From Liopterus haemorrhoidalis (lineage: Eukaryota; Arthropoda; Insecta; Coleoptera; Dytiscidae): DNA of 64,000 nucleotides. The notes below the pieces were generated by a model, which was given only the letters and a program-made list of their open reading frames with translations, did not search any database and was not told the DNA's origin. The stretch covers positions 25,141,120-25,205,119 of the forward strand of contig OZ020616.1 in the NCBI GenBank assembly GCA_963971575.1. The letters are read 5' to 3'. This document shows, piece after piece, positions 36,497 to 51,600 of this stretch; position 1 is the first letter of the stretch, and each line of letters starts with the position of its first letter. A program made the translations under genes and the position numbers.

Positions 36497-39400
36497 GGTC
36501 CGATATATGGTAAAGGCACATTTTAAAACATATTTTAAACAAAAAAAAATTTTGAAAAATTTTGAAATTTTTGTAATAGAATTTAATTTATCAAAAAATT
36601 ATATCTCAATAACGGTAAAAGAAAGGTACCTCTGGTTTAAATTTTTGAGTTCCTCAAGTCCATTTTAGTCGAAGGAAATTAGGGCCTTAATAACCAAACT
36701 TACACAAAAGCATGTATCATTAAAAAAAAAACCTTAAAAATGGCAAAAAAACGAAAAAGCGTAAGGGGGACCCCTTCGATAAGAAATCTCGAATTTTTAC
36801 AAAAAAAAATATTTCGGATTTTTCTCAAAATTGATACACATTGGGCCGTAGATCACAAAAATAAGGTTCATTTTGGATTTTGGCCAACTGTTTTTGAGTA
36901 AATCGGAAAAAAAGTACCTAAAATTGACTATATCGGAAAATAGTACCTAAAATTGACTATAACTCAAAAACTAAGGCCTCTTGATTTTTTTAAATATTTT
37001 TTTATTAATCCTCACCCCAAAATTACCTAACGGCCGTATTTTGGACTGTATTAGGAAAACTTTTTTTTTCAAAAAAATTAACAGAGAATATATGAACAGG
37101 TATTTCAAAAACTAAAAGAGATAGGGACCTGCGGTTGGAATTTTTGAAGTTTTAAGGTCCGGTATATGGTAAAGGCATATTTTAAAACATATTTTAAACA
37201 AAAAAAATTTTTGAAAAATTTTGAAATTTTTGTAATAGAATTTAATTTATCAAAAAATTATATCTCAATAACGGTAAAAGATAGGGACCTCTGGTTTAAA
37301 TTTTTGAGTTCCTCAAGTCCATTTTAGTCGAAGGAAATTAGGGCCTTAATAACCAAACTTACACAAAAGCATGTATCATTAAAAAAAAACCTTAAAAATG
37401 GCAAAAAATCGAAAAATCGTAAGCGGGACCCCTTCGATAAGAAATCTCGAATTTTTACAAAAAAACATATTTCGGATTTTTCTCAAAATTGATACACATT
37501 GGGCCGTAGATTTCAAAAATAAGGTTCATTTTGGATTTTGGCCAACTGTTTTTGAGTAAATCGGAAAAAAAGTACCTAAAATTGACTATATCGGAAAATA
37601 GTACCTAAAATTGACTATAACTCAAAAACTAAGGCCTCTTGATTTTTTTAAATATTTTTTTATTAATCCTCACCCCAAAATTACCTAACGGCCGTGTTTT
37701 GGACTGTATTAGGAAAACTTTTTTTTTCAAAAAAATTAACAGAGAATATATGAACAGGTATTTCAAAAACTAAAAGAGATAGGGACCTGCGGTGGGAATT
37801 TTTGAAGTTTTAAGGTCCGATATATGGTAAAGGCACATTTTAAAACATATTTTAAACAAAAAAAAATTTTGAAAAATTTTGAAATTTTTGTAATAGAATT
37901 TAATTTTTCAAAAAATTATATCTCAATAACGGTAAAAGATAGGGACCTCTGGTTTAAATTTTTGAGTTCCTCAAGTCCATTTTAGTCGAAGGAAATTAGG
38001 GCCTTAATAACAAAACTTATACAAAAGCATGTATCATTAAACAAAACCCTTAAAAATGGCAAAAAATCGAAAAATCGTAAGGGGGACCCCTTCGATAAGA
38101 AATCTAGAATTTTTACCAAAAAAAATATTTCGGAGTTTTCTCAAAATTGATACACATTGGGCCGTAGATCACAAAAATAAGGTTCATTTTGGATTTTGGC
38201 CAACTGTTTTTGAGTAAATCGAAAAAAAAGTACCTAAAATTGACTATATCGGAAAATAGTACCTAAAATTGACTATAACTCAAAAACTAAAGCCTCTTGA
38301 TTTTTTTAAATATTTTTTTATTAATCCTCACCCCAAAATTACCTAACGGCCGTATTTTGGACAGTATTAGGAAAACTTTTTTTTTTTCAAAAAAATTAAC
38401 AGAATATATGAACATGTATTTCAAAAACTAAAAGAAATAGGGACCTGCGGTTGGAACTTTTGAAGTTTTAAGGTCCGATATATGGTAAAGGCACATTTTA
38501 AAACATATTTTAAACAAAAAAAAAATTTGAAAAATTTTGAAATTTTTGTAATAGAATTTAATTTTTCAAAAAATTATATCTCAATAACGGTAAAAGATAG
38601 GGACCTCTGGTTTAAATTTTTGATTTCCTCAAGTCCATTTTAGTCGAAGGAAATTAGGGCCTTAATAACCAAACTTATACAAAAGCATGTATCATTAAAC
38701 AAAACCCTTAAAAATGGAAAAAAATCGAAAAATCGTAAGGGGGACCCCTTCGATAAGAAATCTCGAATTTTTACAAAAAAAAATATTTCGGATTTTTCTC
38801 AAAATTGATACACATTGGGCCGTAGATCACAAAAATAAGGTTCATTTTGGATTTTGGCCAACTGTTTTTGAGTAAATCGGAAAAAAAGTACCTAAAAATG
38901 ACTACATCGGAAAATAGTACCTAAAATTGACTATAACTCAAAAACTAAGGCCTCTTGATTTTTTTATTAATCCTCACCCCAAAATTACCTAACGGCCGTA
39001 TTTTGGACTGTATTAGGAAAACTTTTTTTTCAAAAAAATTAACAGAGAATATGTGGACAGGTATTTCAAAAACTAAAAGAGATAGGGACCTGCGGTTGGA
39101 ATTTTTGAAGTTTTAAGGTCCGGTATATGGTAAAGGCACATTTTAAAACATATTTTAAACAAAAAAAAATTTTGAAAAATTTTGAAATTTTTGTAATAGA
39201 ATTTAATTTTTCAAAAAATTATATCTCAATAACGGTAAAAGATAGGGACCTTTGGTTTAAATTTTTGAGTTCCTCAAGTCCATTTTAGTCGAAGGAAATT
39301 AGGGCCTTAATAACCAAACTTATACAAAAGCATGTATCATTAAACAAAACCCTTAAAAATGGCAAAAAATCGAAAAATCGTAAGGGGGACCTCTTCGATA

Positions 39401-42400
39401 AGAAATCTCGAATTTTTACAAAAAAAAATATTTCGGATTTTTCTCAAAATTGATACACATTGGGCCGTAGATCACAAAAATAAGGTTCATTTTGGATTTT
39501 GGCCCACTGTTTTTGAGTAAGTCGGAAAAAAAGTACCTAAAAATGACTACATCGGAAAATAGTACCTAAAATTGACTATAACTCAAAAACTAAGGCCTCT
39601 TGATTTTTTTAAATATTTTTTTATTAATCCTCACCCCAAAATTACCTAACGGCCGTATTTTGGACTGTATTAGGAAAACTTTTTTTTCAAAAAAAATTAA
39701 CAGAGAATATATGAACAGGTATTTCAAAAACTAAAAGAGATAGGGACCTGCGGTGGGAATTTTTGAAGTTTTAAGGTCCGACATATGGTAAAGGCACATT
39801 TTAAAACATATTTTAAACAAAAAAAATTTTTGAAAAATTTGGAAATTTTTGTAATAGAATTTAGTTTATCAAAAAATTATATCTCAATAACGGTAAAAGA
39901 TAGGGACCTCTGGTTTAAATTTTTGAGTTCCTCAAGTCCATTTTAGTCGAAGGAAATTAGGGCCTTAATAACCAAACTTACACAAAAGCATGTATCATTA
40001 AAAAAAACCTTAAAAATGGCAAAAAAACTAAAAATCGTAAGGGGGACCCCTTCGATAAGAAATCTCGAATTTTTACAAAAAAAAAATATTTCGGATTTTT
40101 CTCAAAATTGATACACATTGGGCCGTAGATCACAAAAATAAGGTTCATTTTGGATTTTGGCCAACGGTTTTTGAGTAAATCGGAAAAATAGTACCTAAAA
40201 TTGACTATATCGGAAAATAGTACCTAAAATTGACTATAACTCAAAAACTAAGGCCTCTTGATTTTTTTAAATATTTTTTTATTATTCCTCACCCCAAAAT
40301 TATCTAACGGCCGTATTTTGGACTGTATTAGGAAAACTTTTTTTTTCAAAAAAATTAACAGAGAATATATGAACAGGTATTTCAAAAACTAAAAGAGATA
40401 GGGACCTGCGGTGGGAATTTTTGAAGTTTTAAGGTCCGATATATGGTAAAGGCACATTTTAAAACATATTTAAAAAAAAAAAAATTTTGAAAAATTTTGA
40501 AAGTTTTGTAGTAGAATTTGATTTATCACAAAATTATATCTCAATAACGGTAAAAGAAAGGGACCTCTGGTTTAAATTTTTGAGTTCCTCAAGTCCATTT
40601 TAGTCGAAGGAAATTAGGGCCTTAATAACCAAACTTACACAAAAGCATGTATCATTAAAAAAAAAACCTTAAAAATGGCAAAAAAACGAAAAATCGTAAG
40701 GGGGACCCCTTCGATAAGAAATCTCGAATTTTTACAAAAAAAAATATTTCGGATTTTTCTCAAAATTGATACACATTGGGCCGTAGATCACAAAAATAAG
40801 GTTCATTTTGGATTTTGGCCAACTGTTTTTGAGTAAATCGGAAAAAAAGTACCTAAAATTGACTATTTCGGAAAATAGTACCTAAAATTGACTATAACTC
40901 AAAAACTAAGGCCTCTTGATTTTTTTAAATATTTTTTTATTAATCCTCACCCCAAAATTACCTAACGGCCGTATTTTGGACTGTATTAGGAAAACTTTTT
41001 TTTTCAAAAAAATTAACAGAGAATATATGAACAAGTATTTCAAAAACTAAAAGAGATAGGGACCTGCGGTTAGAATTTTTGAAGTTTTAAGGTCCGGTAT
41101 ATGGTAAAGGCACATTTTAAAACATATTTTAAACAAAAAAATTTTTGAAAAATTTTGAAATTTTTGTAATAGAATTTAATTTATCAAAAAATTATATCTC
41201 AATAACGGTAAAAGATAGGGACCTCTGGTTTAAATTTTTGAGTTCCTCAAGTCCATTTTAGTCGAAGGAAATTAGGGCCTTAATAACCAAACTTACACAA
41301 AAGCATGTATCATTAAAAAAAAACCTTAAAAATGGCAAAAAATCGAAAAATCGTAAGCGGGACCCCTTCGATAAGAAATCTCGAATTTTTACAAAAAAAC
41401 ATATTTCGGATTTTTCTCAAAATTGATACACATTGGGCCGTAGATTTCAAAAATAACGTTCATTTTGGATTTTGGCCAACTGTTTTTGAGTAAATCGGAA
41501 AAAAAGTACCTAAAATTGACTATATCGGAAAATAGTACCTAAAATTGACTATAACTCAAAAACTAAGGCCTCTTGATTTTTTTAAATATTTTTTTATTAA
41601 TCCTCACCCCAAAATTACCTAACGGCCGTATTTTGGACTATATAAGGAAAACTTTTTTTTTCAAAAAAATTAACAGAAAATATATGAACAGGTATTTCAA
41701 AAACTAAAAGAGATAGGGACCTGCGGTGGGAATTTTTGAAGTTTTAAGGTCCGATATTATGGTAAAGGCACATTTTAAAACATATTTTAAACAAAAAAAA
41801 ATTTTGAAAAATTTTGAAATTTTTGTAATAGAATTTAATTTTTCAAAAAACTATATCTCAATAACGGTAAAAGATAGGGACCTCTGGTTTAAATTTTTGA
41901 GTTCCTCAAGTCCATTTTAGTCGAAGGAAATTAGGGCCTTAATAACCAAACTTATACAAAAGCATGTATCATTAAACAAAACCCTTAAAAATGGCAAAAA
42001 ATCGAAAAATCGTAAGCGGGACCCCTTCGATAAGAATTCTAGAATTTTTACCAAAAAAAATATTTCGGATTTTTCTCAAAATTGATACACATTGGGCCGT
42101 AGATCACAAAAATAAGGTTAATTTTGGATTTTGGCCAACTGTTTTTGAGTAAATCGGAAAAAAAGTACCTAAAATTGACTATATCGGAAAATAGTACCTA
42201 AAATTGACTATAACTCAAAAACTAAGGCCTCTTTATTTTTTTAAATATTTTTTTATTAATCCTCACCCCAAAATTACCTAACGGCCGTATTTTGGACTGT
42301 ATTAGGAAAACTTTTTTTTTTTCAAAAAAATTAACAGAGAATATATGAACATGTATTTCAAAAACTAAAAGAGATAGGGACCTGCGGTGGGAATTTTTGA

Positions 42401-45400
42401 AGTTTTAAGGTCCGATATATGGTAAAGGCACATTTTAAAACATATTTTAAACAAAAAAAAATTTTGAAAAATTTTGAAATTTTTGTAATAGAATTTAATT
42501 TTTCAAAAAATTATATCTCAATAACGGTAAAAGATAGGGACCTCTGGTTTATATTTTTGAGTTCCTCAAGTCCATTTTAGTCGAAGGAAATTAGGGCCTT
42601 AATAACCAAACTTATACAAAAGCATGTATCATTAAACAAAACCCTTAAAAATGGCAAAAAATCGAAAAATCGTAATGGGGACCCCTTCGATAAGAAATCT
42701 CGAATTTTTACAAAAAAAAATATTTCGGATTTTTCTCAAAATTGATACACATTGGGCCGTAGATCACAAAAATAAGGTTCATTTTGGATTTTGGCCAACT
42801 GTTTTTGAGTAAATCGGAAAAAAAGTACCTAAAATTGACTATATCGGAAAATAGTACCTAAAATTGACTATAACTCAAAAACTAAGGCCTCTTGATTTTT
42901 TAAATATTTTTTTATTAATCCTCACCCCAAAATTACCTAACGGCCGTATTTTGGACTGTATTAGAAAAACTTTTTTTTTCAAAAAAATTAACAGAAAATA
43001 TATGAACAGGTATTTCAAAAACTAAAAGAGATAGGGACCTGCGGTGGGAATTTTTGAAGTTTTAAGGTCCGATATATGGTAAAGGCACATTTGAAAACAT
43101 ATTTTAAACAAAAAAAAATTTTGAAAAATTTTGAAATTTTTGTAATAGAATTTAATTTTTCAAGAAACTATATCTCAATAACGGTAAAAGATAGAGACCT
43201 CTGGTTTAAATTTTTGAGTTCCTCAAGTCCATTTTAGTCGAAGGAAATTAGGGCCTTAATAACCAAACTTATACAAAAGCATGTATCATTAAACAAAACC
43301 CTTAAAAATGGCAAAAAATCGAAAAATCGTAAGGGGGACCCCTTCGATAAGAAATCTCGAATTTTTACAAAAAAAAATATTTCGGATTTTTCTCAAAATT
43401 GATACACATTGGGCCGTAGATCACAAAAATAAGGTTCATTTTGGATTTTGGCCAACTGTTTTTGAGTAAATCGGAAAAAAAGTACCTAAAATTGACTATA
43501 TCGGAAAATAGTACCTAAAATTGACTATAACTCAAAAACTAAGGCCTCTTGATTTTTTTAAATATTTTTTTATTAATCCTCACCCCAAAATTACCTAACG
43601 GCCGTATTTTGGACTGTATTAGGAAAACTTTTTTTTTCAAAAAAATTAACAGAGAATATATGAACAGGTATTTCAAAAACTAAAAGAGATAGGGACCTGC
43701 GGTTGGAATTTTTGAAGTTTTAAGGTCCGGTATATGGTAAAGGCACATTTTAAAACATATTTTAAACAAAAAAAATTTTTGAAAAATTTTGAAATTTTTG
43801 TAATAGAATTTAATTTATCAAAAAATTATATCTCAATAACGGTAAAAGATAGGGACCTCTGGTTTAAATTTTTGAGTTCCTCAAGTCCATTTTAGTCGAA
43901 GGAAATAAGGGCCTTAATAACCAAACTTACACAAAAGCATGTATCATTAAAAAAAAACCTTAAAAATGGCAAAAAATCGAAAAATCGTAAGCGGGACCCC
44001 TTCGATAAGAAATCTCGAATTTTTACAAAAAAACATATTTCGGATTTTTCTCAAAATTGATACACATTGGGCCGTAGATTTCAAAAATAAGGTTCATTTT
44101 GGATTTTGGCCAACTGTTTTTGAGTAAATCGGAAAAAAAGTACCTAAAATTGACTATATCGGAAAATAGTACCTAAAATTGACTATAACTCAAAAACTAA
44201 GGCCTCTTGATTTTTTTAAATATTTTTTTATTAATCCTCACCCCAAAATTACCTAACGGCCGTATTTTGGACTATATAAGGAAAACTTTTTTTTTCAAAA
44301 AAATTAACAGAAAATATATGAACAGGTATTTCAAAAACTAAAAGAGATAGGGACCTGCGGTGGGAATTTTTGAAGTTTTAAGGTCCGATATTATGGTAAA
44401 GGCACATTTTAAAACATATTTTAAACAAAAAAAAATTTTGAAAAATTTTGAAATTTTTGTAATAGAATTTAATTTTTCAAAAAACTATATCTCAATAACG
44501 GTAAAAGATAGGGACCTCTGGTTTAAATTTTTGAGTTCCTCAAGTCCATTTTAGTCGAAGGAAATTAGGGCCTTAATAACCAAACTTATACAAAAGCATG
44601 TATCATTAAACAAAACCCTTAAAAATGGCAAAAAATCGAAAAATCGTAAGCGGGACCCCTTCGATAAGAATTCTAGAATTTTTACCAAAAAAAATATTTC
44701 GGATTTTTCTCAAAATTGATACACATTGGGCCGTAGATCACAAAAATAAGGTTAATTTTGGATTTTGGCCAACTGTTTTTGAGTAAATCGGAAAAAAAGT
44801 ACCTAAAATTGACTATATCGGAAAATAGTACCTAAAATTGACTATAACTCAAAAACTAAGGCCTCTTGATTTTTTTAAATATTTTTTTATTAATCCTCAC
44901 CCCAAAATTACCTAACGGCCGTATTTTGGACTGTATTAGAAAAACTTTTTTTTTCAAAAAAATTAACAGAAAATATATGAACAGGTATTTCAAAAACTAA
45001 AAGAGATAGGGACCTGCGGTGGGAATTTTTGAAGTTTTAAGGTCCGATATATGGTAAAGGCACATTTTAAAACATATTTTAAACAAAAAAAAATTTTGAA
45101 AAATTTTGAAATTTTTGTAATAGAATTTAATTTTTCAAAAAACTATATCTCAATAACGGTAAAAGATAGAGACCTCTGGTTTAAATTTTTGAGTTCCTCA
45201 AGTCCATTTTAGTCGAAGGAAATTAGGGCCTTAATAACCAAACTTATACAAAAGCATGTATCATTAAACAAAACCCTTAAAAATGGCAAAAAATCGAAAA
45301 ATCGTAAGGGGGACCCCTTCGATAAGAAATCTCGAATTTTTACAAAAAAAAATATTTCGGATTTTTCTCAAAATTGATACACATTGGGCCGTAGATCACA

Positions 45401-45698
45401 AAAATAAGGTTCATTTTGGATTTTGGCCAACTGTTTTTGAGTAAATCGGAAAAAAAGTACCTAAAATTGACTATATCGGAAAATAGTACCTAAAATTGAC
45501 TATAACTCAAAAACTAAGGCCTCTTGATTTTTTTAAATATTTTTTTATTAATCCTCACCCCAAAATTACCTAACGGCCGTATTTTGGACTGTATTAGGAA
45601 AACCTTTTTTTTCAATAAAATTAACAGAGAATATATGAACAGGTATTTCAAAAACTAAAAGAGATAGGGACCTGCGGTGGGAATTTTTGAAGTTTTAA
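36497..45698 (+). repeat. Domain V, 14-unit HOR copy 1 (9202 bp)
   Basis: Unit starts are 36497, 37156, 37814, 38472, 39117, 39775, 40433, 41091, 41748, 42409, 43066, 43724, 44382 and 45041. Every marker has a partner exactly 9202 bp downstream: GAAAGGTACC 36621/45823, GGCCGTGTTTT 37690/46892, CGGAGTTTTC 38131/47333, the 12 bp deletion 38959/48161, GGTTTATATT 42546/51748 and the EcoRI site 42034/51236. The match begins at 36428, just after a difference at 36427 (A against G at 45629). Unit lengths also agree copy to copy, including the 645 bp unit. The only mismatch I noticed is T at 42234 against G at 51436. Confidence 0.93.
38472..39116 (+). repeat. Short variant unit (645 bp), 12 bp deletion between T tracts
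   Basis: The normal order CTTGA, seven T, AAATA, seven T, ATTAATCC is reduced to CTTGA, seven T, ATTAATCC at 38954-38973. Loss of one T tract plus AAATA is the result expected of slippage between two identical seven-T tracts. The same deletion recurs at 48156-48175 as part of the duplicated HOR. This makes it a lineage marker rather than two independent events. Confidence 0.9.
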
Positions 45699-48600
45699 GG
45701 TCCGATATATGGTAAAGGCACATTTTAAAACATATTTTAAACAAAAAAAAATTTTGAAAAATTTTGAAATTTTTGTAATAGAATTTAATTTATCAAAAAA
45801 TTATATCTCAATAACGGTAAAAGAAAGGTACCTCTGGTTTAAATTTTTGAGTTCCTCAAGTCCATTTTAGTCGAAGGAAATTAGGGCCTTAATAACCAAA
45901 CTTACACAAAAGCATGTATCATTAAAAAAAAAACCTTAAAAATGGCAAAAAAACGAAAAAGCGTAAGGGGGACCCCTTCGATAAGAAATCTCGAATTTTT
46001 ACAAAAAAAAATATTTCGGATTTTTCTCAAAATTGATACACATTGGGCCGTAGATCACAAAAATAAGGTTCATTTTGGATTTTGGCCAACTGTTTTTGAG
46101 TAAATCGGAAAAAAAGTACCTAAAATTGACTATATCGGAAAATAGTACCTAAAATTGACTATAACTCAAAAACTAAGGCCTCTTGATTTTTTTAAATATT
46201 TTTTTATTAATCCTCACCCCAAAATTACCTAACGGCCGTATTTTGGACTGTATTAGGAAAACTTTTTTTTTCAAAAAAATTAACAGAGAATATATGAACA
46301 GGTATTTCAAAAACTAAAAGAGATAGGGACCTGCGGTTGGAATTTTTGAAGTTTTAAGGTCCGGTATATGGTAAAGGCATATTTTAAAACATATTTTAAA
46401 CAAAAAAAATTTTTGAAAAATTTTGAAATTTTTGTAATAGAATTTAATTTATCAAAAAATTATATCTCAATAACGGTAAAAGATAGGGACCTCTGGTTTA
46501 AATTTTTGAGTTCCTCAAGTCCATTTTAGTCGAAGGAAATTAGGGCCTTAATAACCAAACTTACACAAAAGCATGTATCATTAAAAAAAAACCTTAAAAA
46601 TGGCAAAAAATCGAAAAATCGTAAGCGGGACCCCTTCGATAAGAAATCTCGAATTTTTACAAAAAAACATATTTCGGATTTTTCTCAAAATTGATACACA
46701 TTGGGCCGTAGATTTCAAAAATAAGGTTCATTTTGGATTTTGGCCAACTGTTTTTGAGTAAATCGGAAAAAAAGTACCTAAAATTGACTATATCGGAAAA
46801 TAGTACCTAAAATTGACTATAACTCAAAAACTAAGGCCTCTTGATTTTTTTAAATATTTTTTTATTAATCCTCACCCCAAAATTACCTAACGGCCGTGTT
46901 TTGGACTGTATTAGGAAAACTTTTTTTTTCAAAAAAATTAACAGAGAATATATGAACAGGTATTTCAAAAACTAAAAGAGATAGGGACCTGCGGTGGGAA
47001 TTTTTGAAGTTTTAAGGTCCGATATATGGTAAAGGCACATTTTAAAACATATTTTAAACAAAAAAAAATTTTGAAAAATTTTGAAATTTTTGTAATAGAA
47101 TTTAATTTTTCAAAAAATTATATCTCAATAACGGTAAAAGATAGGGACCTCTGGTTTAAATTTTTGAGTTCCTCAAGTCCATTTTAGTCGAAGGAAATTA
47201 GGGCCTTAATAACAAAACTTATACAAAAGCATGTATCATTAAACAAAACCCTTAAAAATGGCAAAAAATCGAAAAATCGTAAGGGGGACCCCTTCGATAA
47301 GAAATCTAGAATTTTTACCAAAAAAAATATTTCGGAGTTTTCTCAAAATTGATACACATTGGGCCGTAGATCACAAAAATAAGGTTCATTTTGGATTTTG
47401 GCCAACTGTTTTTGAGTAAATCGAAAAAAAAGTACCTAAAATTGACTATATCGGAAAATAGTACCTAAAATTGACTATAACTCAAAAACTAAAGCCTCTT
47501 GATTTTTTTAAATATTTTTTTATTAATCCTCACCCCAAAATTACCTAACGGCCGTATTTTGGACAGTATTAGGAAAACTTTTTTTTTTTCAAAAAAATTA
47601 ACAGAATATATGAACATGTATTTCAAAAACTAAAAGAAATAGGGACCTGCGGTTGGAACTTTTGAAGTTTTAAGGTCCGATATATGGTAAAGGCACATTT
47701 TAAAACATATTTTAAACAAAAAAAAAATTTGAAAAATTTTGAAATTTTTGTAATAGAATTTAATTTTTCAAAAAATTATATCTCAATAACGGTAAAAGAT
47801 AGGGACCTCTGGTTTAAATTTTTGATTTCCTCAAGTCCATTTTAGTCGAAGGAAATTAGGGCCTTAATAACCAAACTTATACAAAAGCATGTATCATTAA
47901 ACAAAACCCTTAAAAATGGAAAAAAATCGAAAAATCGTAAGGGGGACCCCTTCGATAAGAAATCTCGAATTTTTACAAAAAAAAATATTTCGGATTTTTC
48001 TCAAAATTGATACACATTGGGCCGTAGATCACAAAAATAAGGTTCATTTTGGATTTTGGCCAACTGTTTTTGAGTAAATCGGAAAAAAAGTACCTAAAAA
48101 TGACTACATCGGAAAATAGTACCTAAAATTGACTATAACTCAAAAACTAAGGCCTCTTGATTTTTTTATTAATCCTCACCCCAAAATTACCTAACGGCCG
48201 TATTTTGGACTGTATTAGGAAAACTTTTTTTTCAAAAAAATTAACAGAGAATATGTGGACAGGTATTTCAAAAACTAAAAGAGATAGGGACCTGCGGTTG
48301 GAATTTTTGAAGTTTTAAGGTCCGGTATATGGTAAAGGCACATTTTAAAACATATTTTAAACAAAAAAAAATTTTGAAAAATTTTGAAATTTTTGTAATA
48401 GAATTTAATTTTTCAAAAAATTATATCTCAATAACGGTAAAAGATAGGGACCTTTGGTTTAAATTTTTGAGTTCCTCAAGTCCATTTTAGTCGAAGGAAA
48501 TTAGGGCCTTAATAACCAAACTTATACAAAAGCATGTATCATTAAACAAAACCCTTAAAAATGGCAAAAAATCGAAAAATCGTAAGGGGGACCTCTTCGA

Positions 48601-51600
48601 TAAGAAATCTCGAATTTTTACAAAAAAAAATATTTCGGATTTTTCTCAAAATTGATACACATTGGGCCGTAGATCACAAAAATAAGGTTCATTTTGGATT
48701 TTGGCCCACTGTTTTTGAGTAAGTCGGAAAAAAAGTACCTAAAAATGACTACATCGGAAAATAGTACCTAAAATTGACTATAACTCAAAAACTAAGGCCT
48801 CTTGATTTTTTTAAATATTTTTTTATTAATCCTCACCCCAAAATTACCTAACGGCCGTATTTTGGACTGTATTAGGAAAACTTTTTTTTCAAAAAAAATT
48901 AACAGAGAATATATGAACAGGTATTTCAAAAACTAAAAGAGATAGGGACCTGCGGTGGGAATTTTTGAAGTTTTAAGGTCCGACATATGGTAAAGGCACA
49001 TTTTAAAACATATTTTAAACAAAAAAAATTTTTGAAAAATTTGGAAATTTTTGTAATAGAATTTAGTTTATCAAAAAATTATATCTCAATAACGGTAAAA
49101 GATAGGGACCTCTGGTTTAAATTTTTGAGTTCCTCAAGTCCATTTTAGTCGAAGGAAATTAGGGCCTTAATAACCAAACTTACACAAAAGCATGTATCAT
49201 TAAAAAAAACCTTAAAAATGGCAAAAAAACTAAAAATCGTAAGGGGGACCCCTTCGATAAGAAATCTCGAATTTTTACAAAAAAAAAATATTTCGGATTT
49301 TTCTCAAAATTGATACACATTGGGCCGTAGATCACAAAAATAAGGTTCATTTTGGATTTTGGCCAACGGTTTTTGAGTAAATCGGAAAAATAGTACCTAA
49401 AATTGACTATATCGGAAAATAGTACCTAAAATTGACTATAACTCAAAAACTAAGGCCTCTTGATTTTTTTAAATATTTTTTTATTATTCCTCACCCCAAA
49501 ATTATCTAACGGCCGTATTTTGGACTGTATTAGGAAAACTTTTTTTTTCAAAAAAATTAACAGAGAATATATGAACAGGTATTTCAAAAACTAAAAGAGA
49601 TAGGGACCTGCGGTGGGAATTTTTGAAGTTTTAAGGTCCGATATATGGTAAAGGCACATTTTAAAACATATTTAAAAAAAAAAAAATTTTGAAAAATTTT
49701 GAAAGTTTTGTAGTAGAATTTGATTTATCACAAAATTATATCTCAATAACGGTAAAAGAAAGGGACCTCTGGTTTAAATTTTTGAGTTCCTCAAGTCCAT
49801 TTTAGTCGAAGGAAATTAGGGCCTTAATAACCAAACTTACACAAAAGCATGTATCATTAAAAAAAAAACCTTAAAAATGGCAAAAAAACGAAAAATCGTA
49901 AGGGGGACCCCTTCGATAAGAAATCTCGAATTTTTACAAAAAAAAATATTTCGGATTTTTCTCAAAATTGATACACATTGGGCCGTAGATCACAAAAATA
50001 AGGTTCATTTTGGATTTTGGCCAACTGTTTTTGAGTAAATCGGAAAAAAAGTACCTAAAATTGACTATTTCGGAAAATAGTACCTAAAATTGACTATAAC
50101 TCAAAAACTAAGGCCTCTTGATTTTTTTAAATATTTTTTTATTAATCCTCACCCCAAAATTACCTAACGGCCGTATTTTGGACTGTATTAGGAAAACTTT
50201 TTTTTTCAAAAAAATTAACAGAGAATATATGAACAAGTATTTCAAAAACTAAAAGAGATAGGGACCTGCGGTTAGAATTTTTGAAGTTTTAAGGTCCGGT
50301 ATATGGTAAAGGCACATTTTAAAACATATTTTAAACAAAAAAATTTTTGAAAAATTTTGAAATTTTTGTAATAGAATTTAATTTATCAAAAAATTATATC
50401 TCAATAACGGTAAAAGATAGGGACCTCTGGTTTAAATTTTTGAGTTCCTCAAGTCCATTTTAGTCGAAGGAAATTAGGGCCTTAATAACCAAACTTACAC
50501 AAAAGCATGTATCATTAAAAAAAAACCTTAAAAATGGCAAAAAATCGAAAAATCGTAAGCGGGACCCCTTCGATAAGAAATCTCGAATTTTTACAAAAAA
50601 ACATATTTCGGATTTTTCTCAAAATTGATACACATTGGGCCGTAGATTTCAAAAATAACGTTCATTTTGGATTTTGGCCAACTGTTTTTGAGTAAATCGG
50701 AAAAAAAGTACCTAAAATTGACTATATCGGAAAATAGTACCTAAAATTGACTATAACTCAAAAACTAAGGCCTCTTGATTTTTTTAAATATTTTTTTATT
50801 AATCCTCACCCCAAAATTACCTAACGGCCGTATTTTGGACTATATAAGGAAAACTTTTTTTTTCAAAAAAATTAACAGAAAATATATGAACAGGTATTTC
50901 AAAAACTAAAAGAGATAGGGACCTGCGGTGGGAATTTTTGAAGTTTTAAGGTCCGATATTATGGTAAAGGCACATTTTAAAACATATTTTAAACAAAAAA
51001 AAATTTTGAAAAATTTTGAAATTTTTGTAATAGAATTTAATTTTTCAAAAAACTATATCTCAATAACGGTAAAAGATAGGGACCTCTGGTTTAAATTTTT
51101 GAGTTCCTCAAGTCCATTTTAGTCGAAGGAAATTAGGGCCTTAATAACCAAACTTATACAAAAGCATGTATCATTAAACAAAACCCTTAAAAATGGCAAA
51201 AAATCGAAAAATCGTAAGCGGGACCCCTTCGATAAGAATTCTAGAATTTTTACCAAAAAAAATATTTCGGATTTTTCTCAAAATTGATACACATTGGGCC
51301 GTAGATCACAAAAATAAGGTTAATTTTGGATTTTGGCCAACTGTTTTTGAGTAAATCGGAAAAAAAGTACCTAAAATTGACTATATCGGAAAATAGTACC
51401 TAAAATTGACTATAACTCAAAAACTAAGGCCTCTTGATTTTTTTAAATATTTTTTTATTAATCCTCACCCCAAAATTACCTAACGGCCGTATTTTGGACT
51501 GTATTAGGAAAACTTTTTTTTTTTCAAAAAAATTAACAGAGAATATATGAACATGTATTTCAAAAACTAAAAGAGATAGGGACCTGCGGTGGGAATTTTT

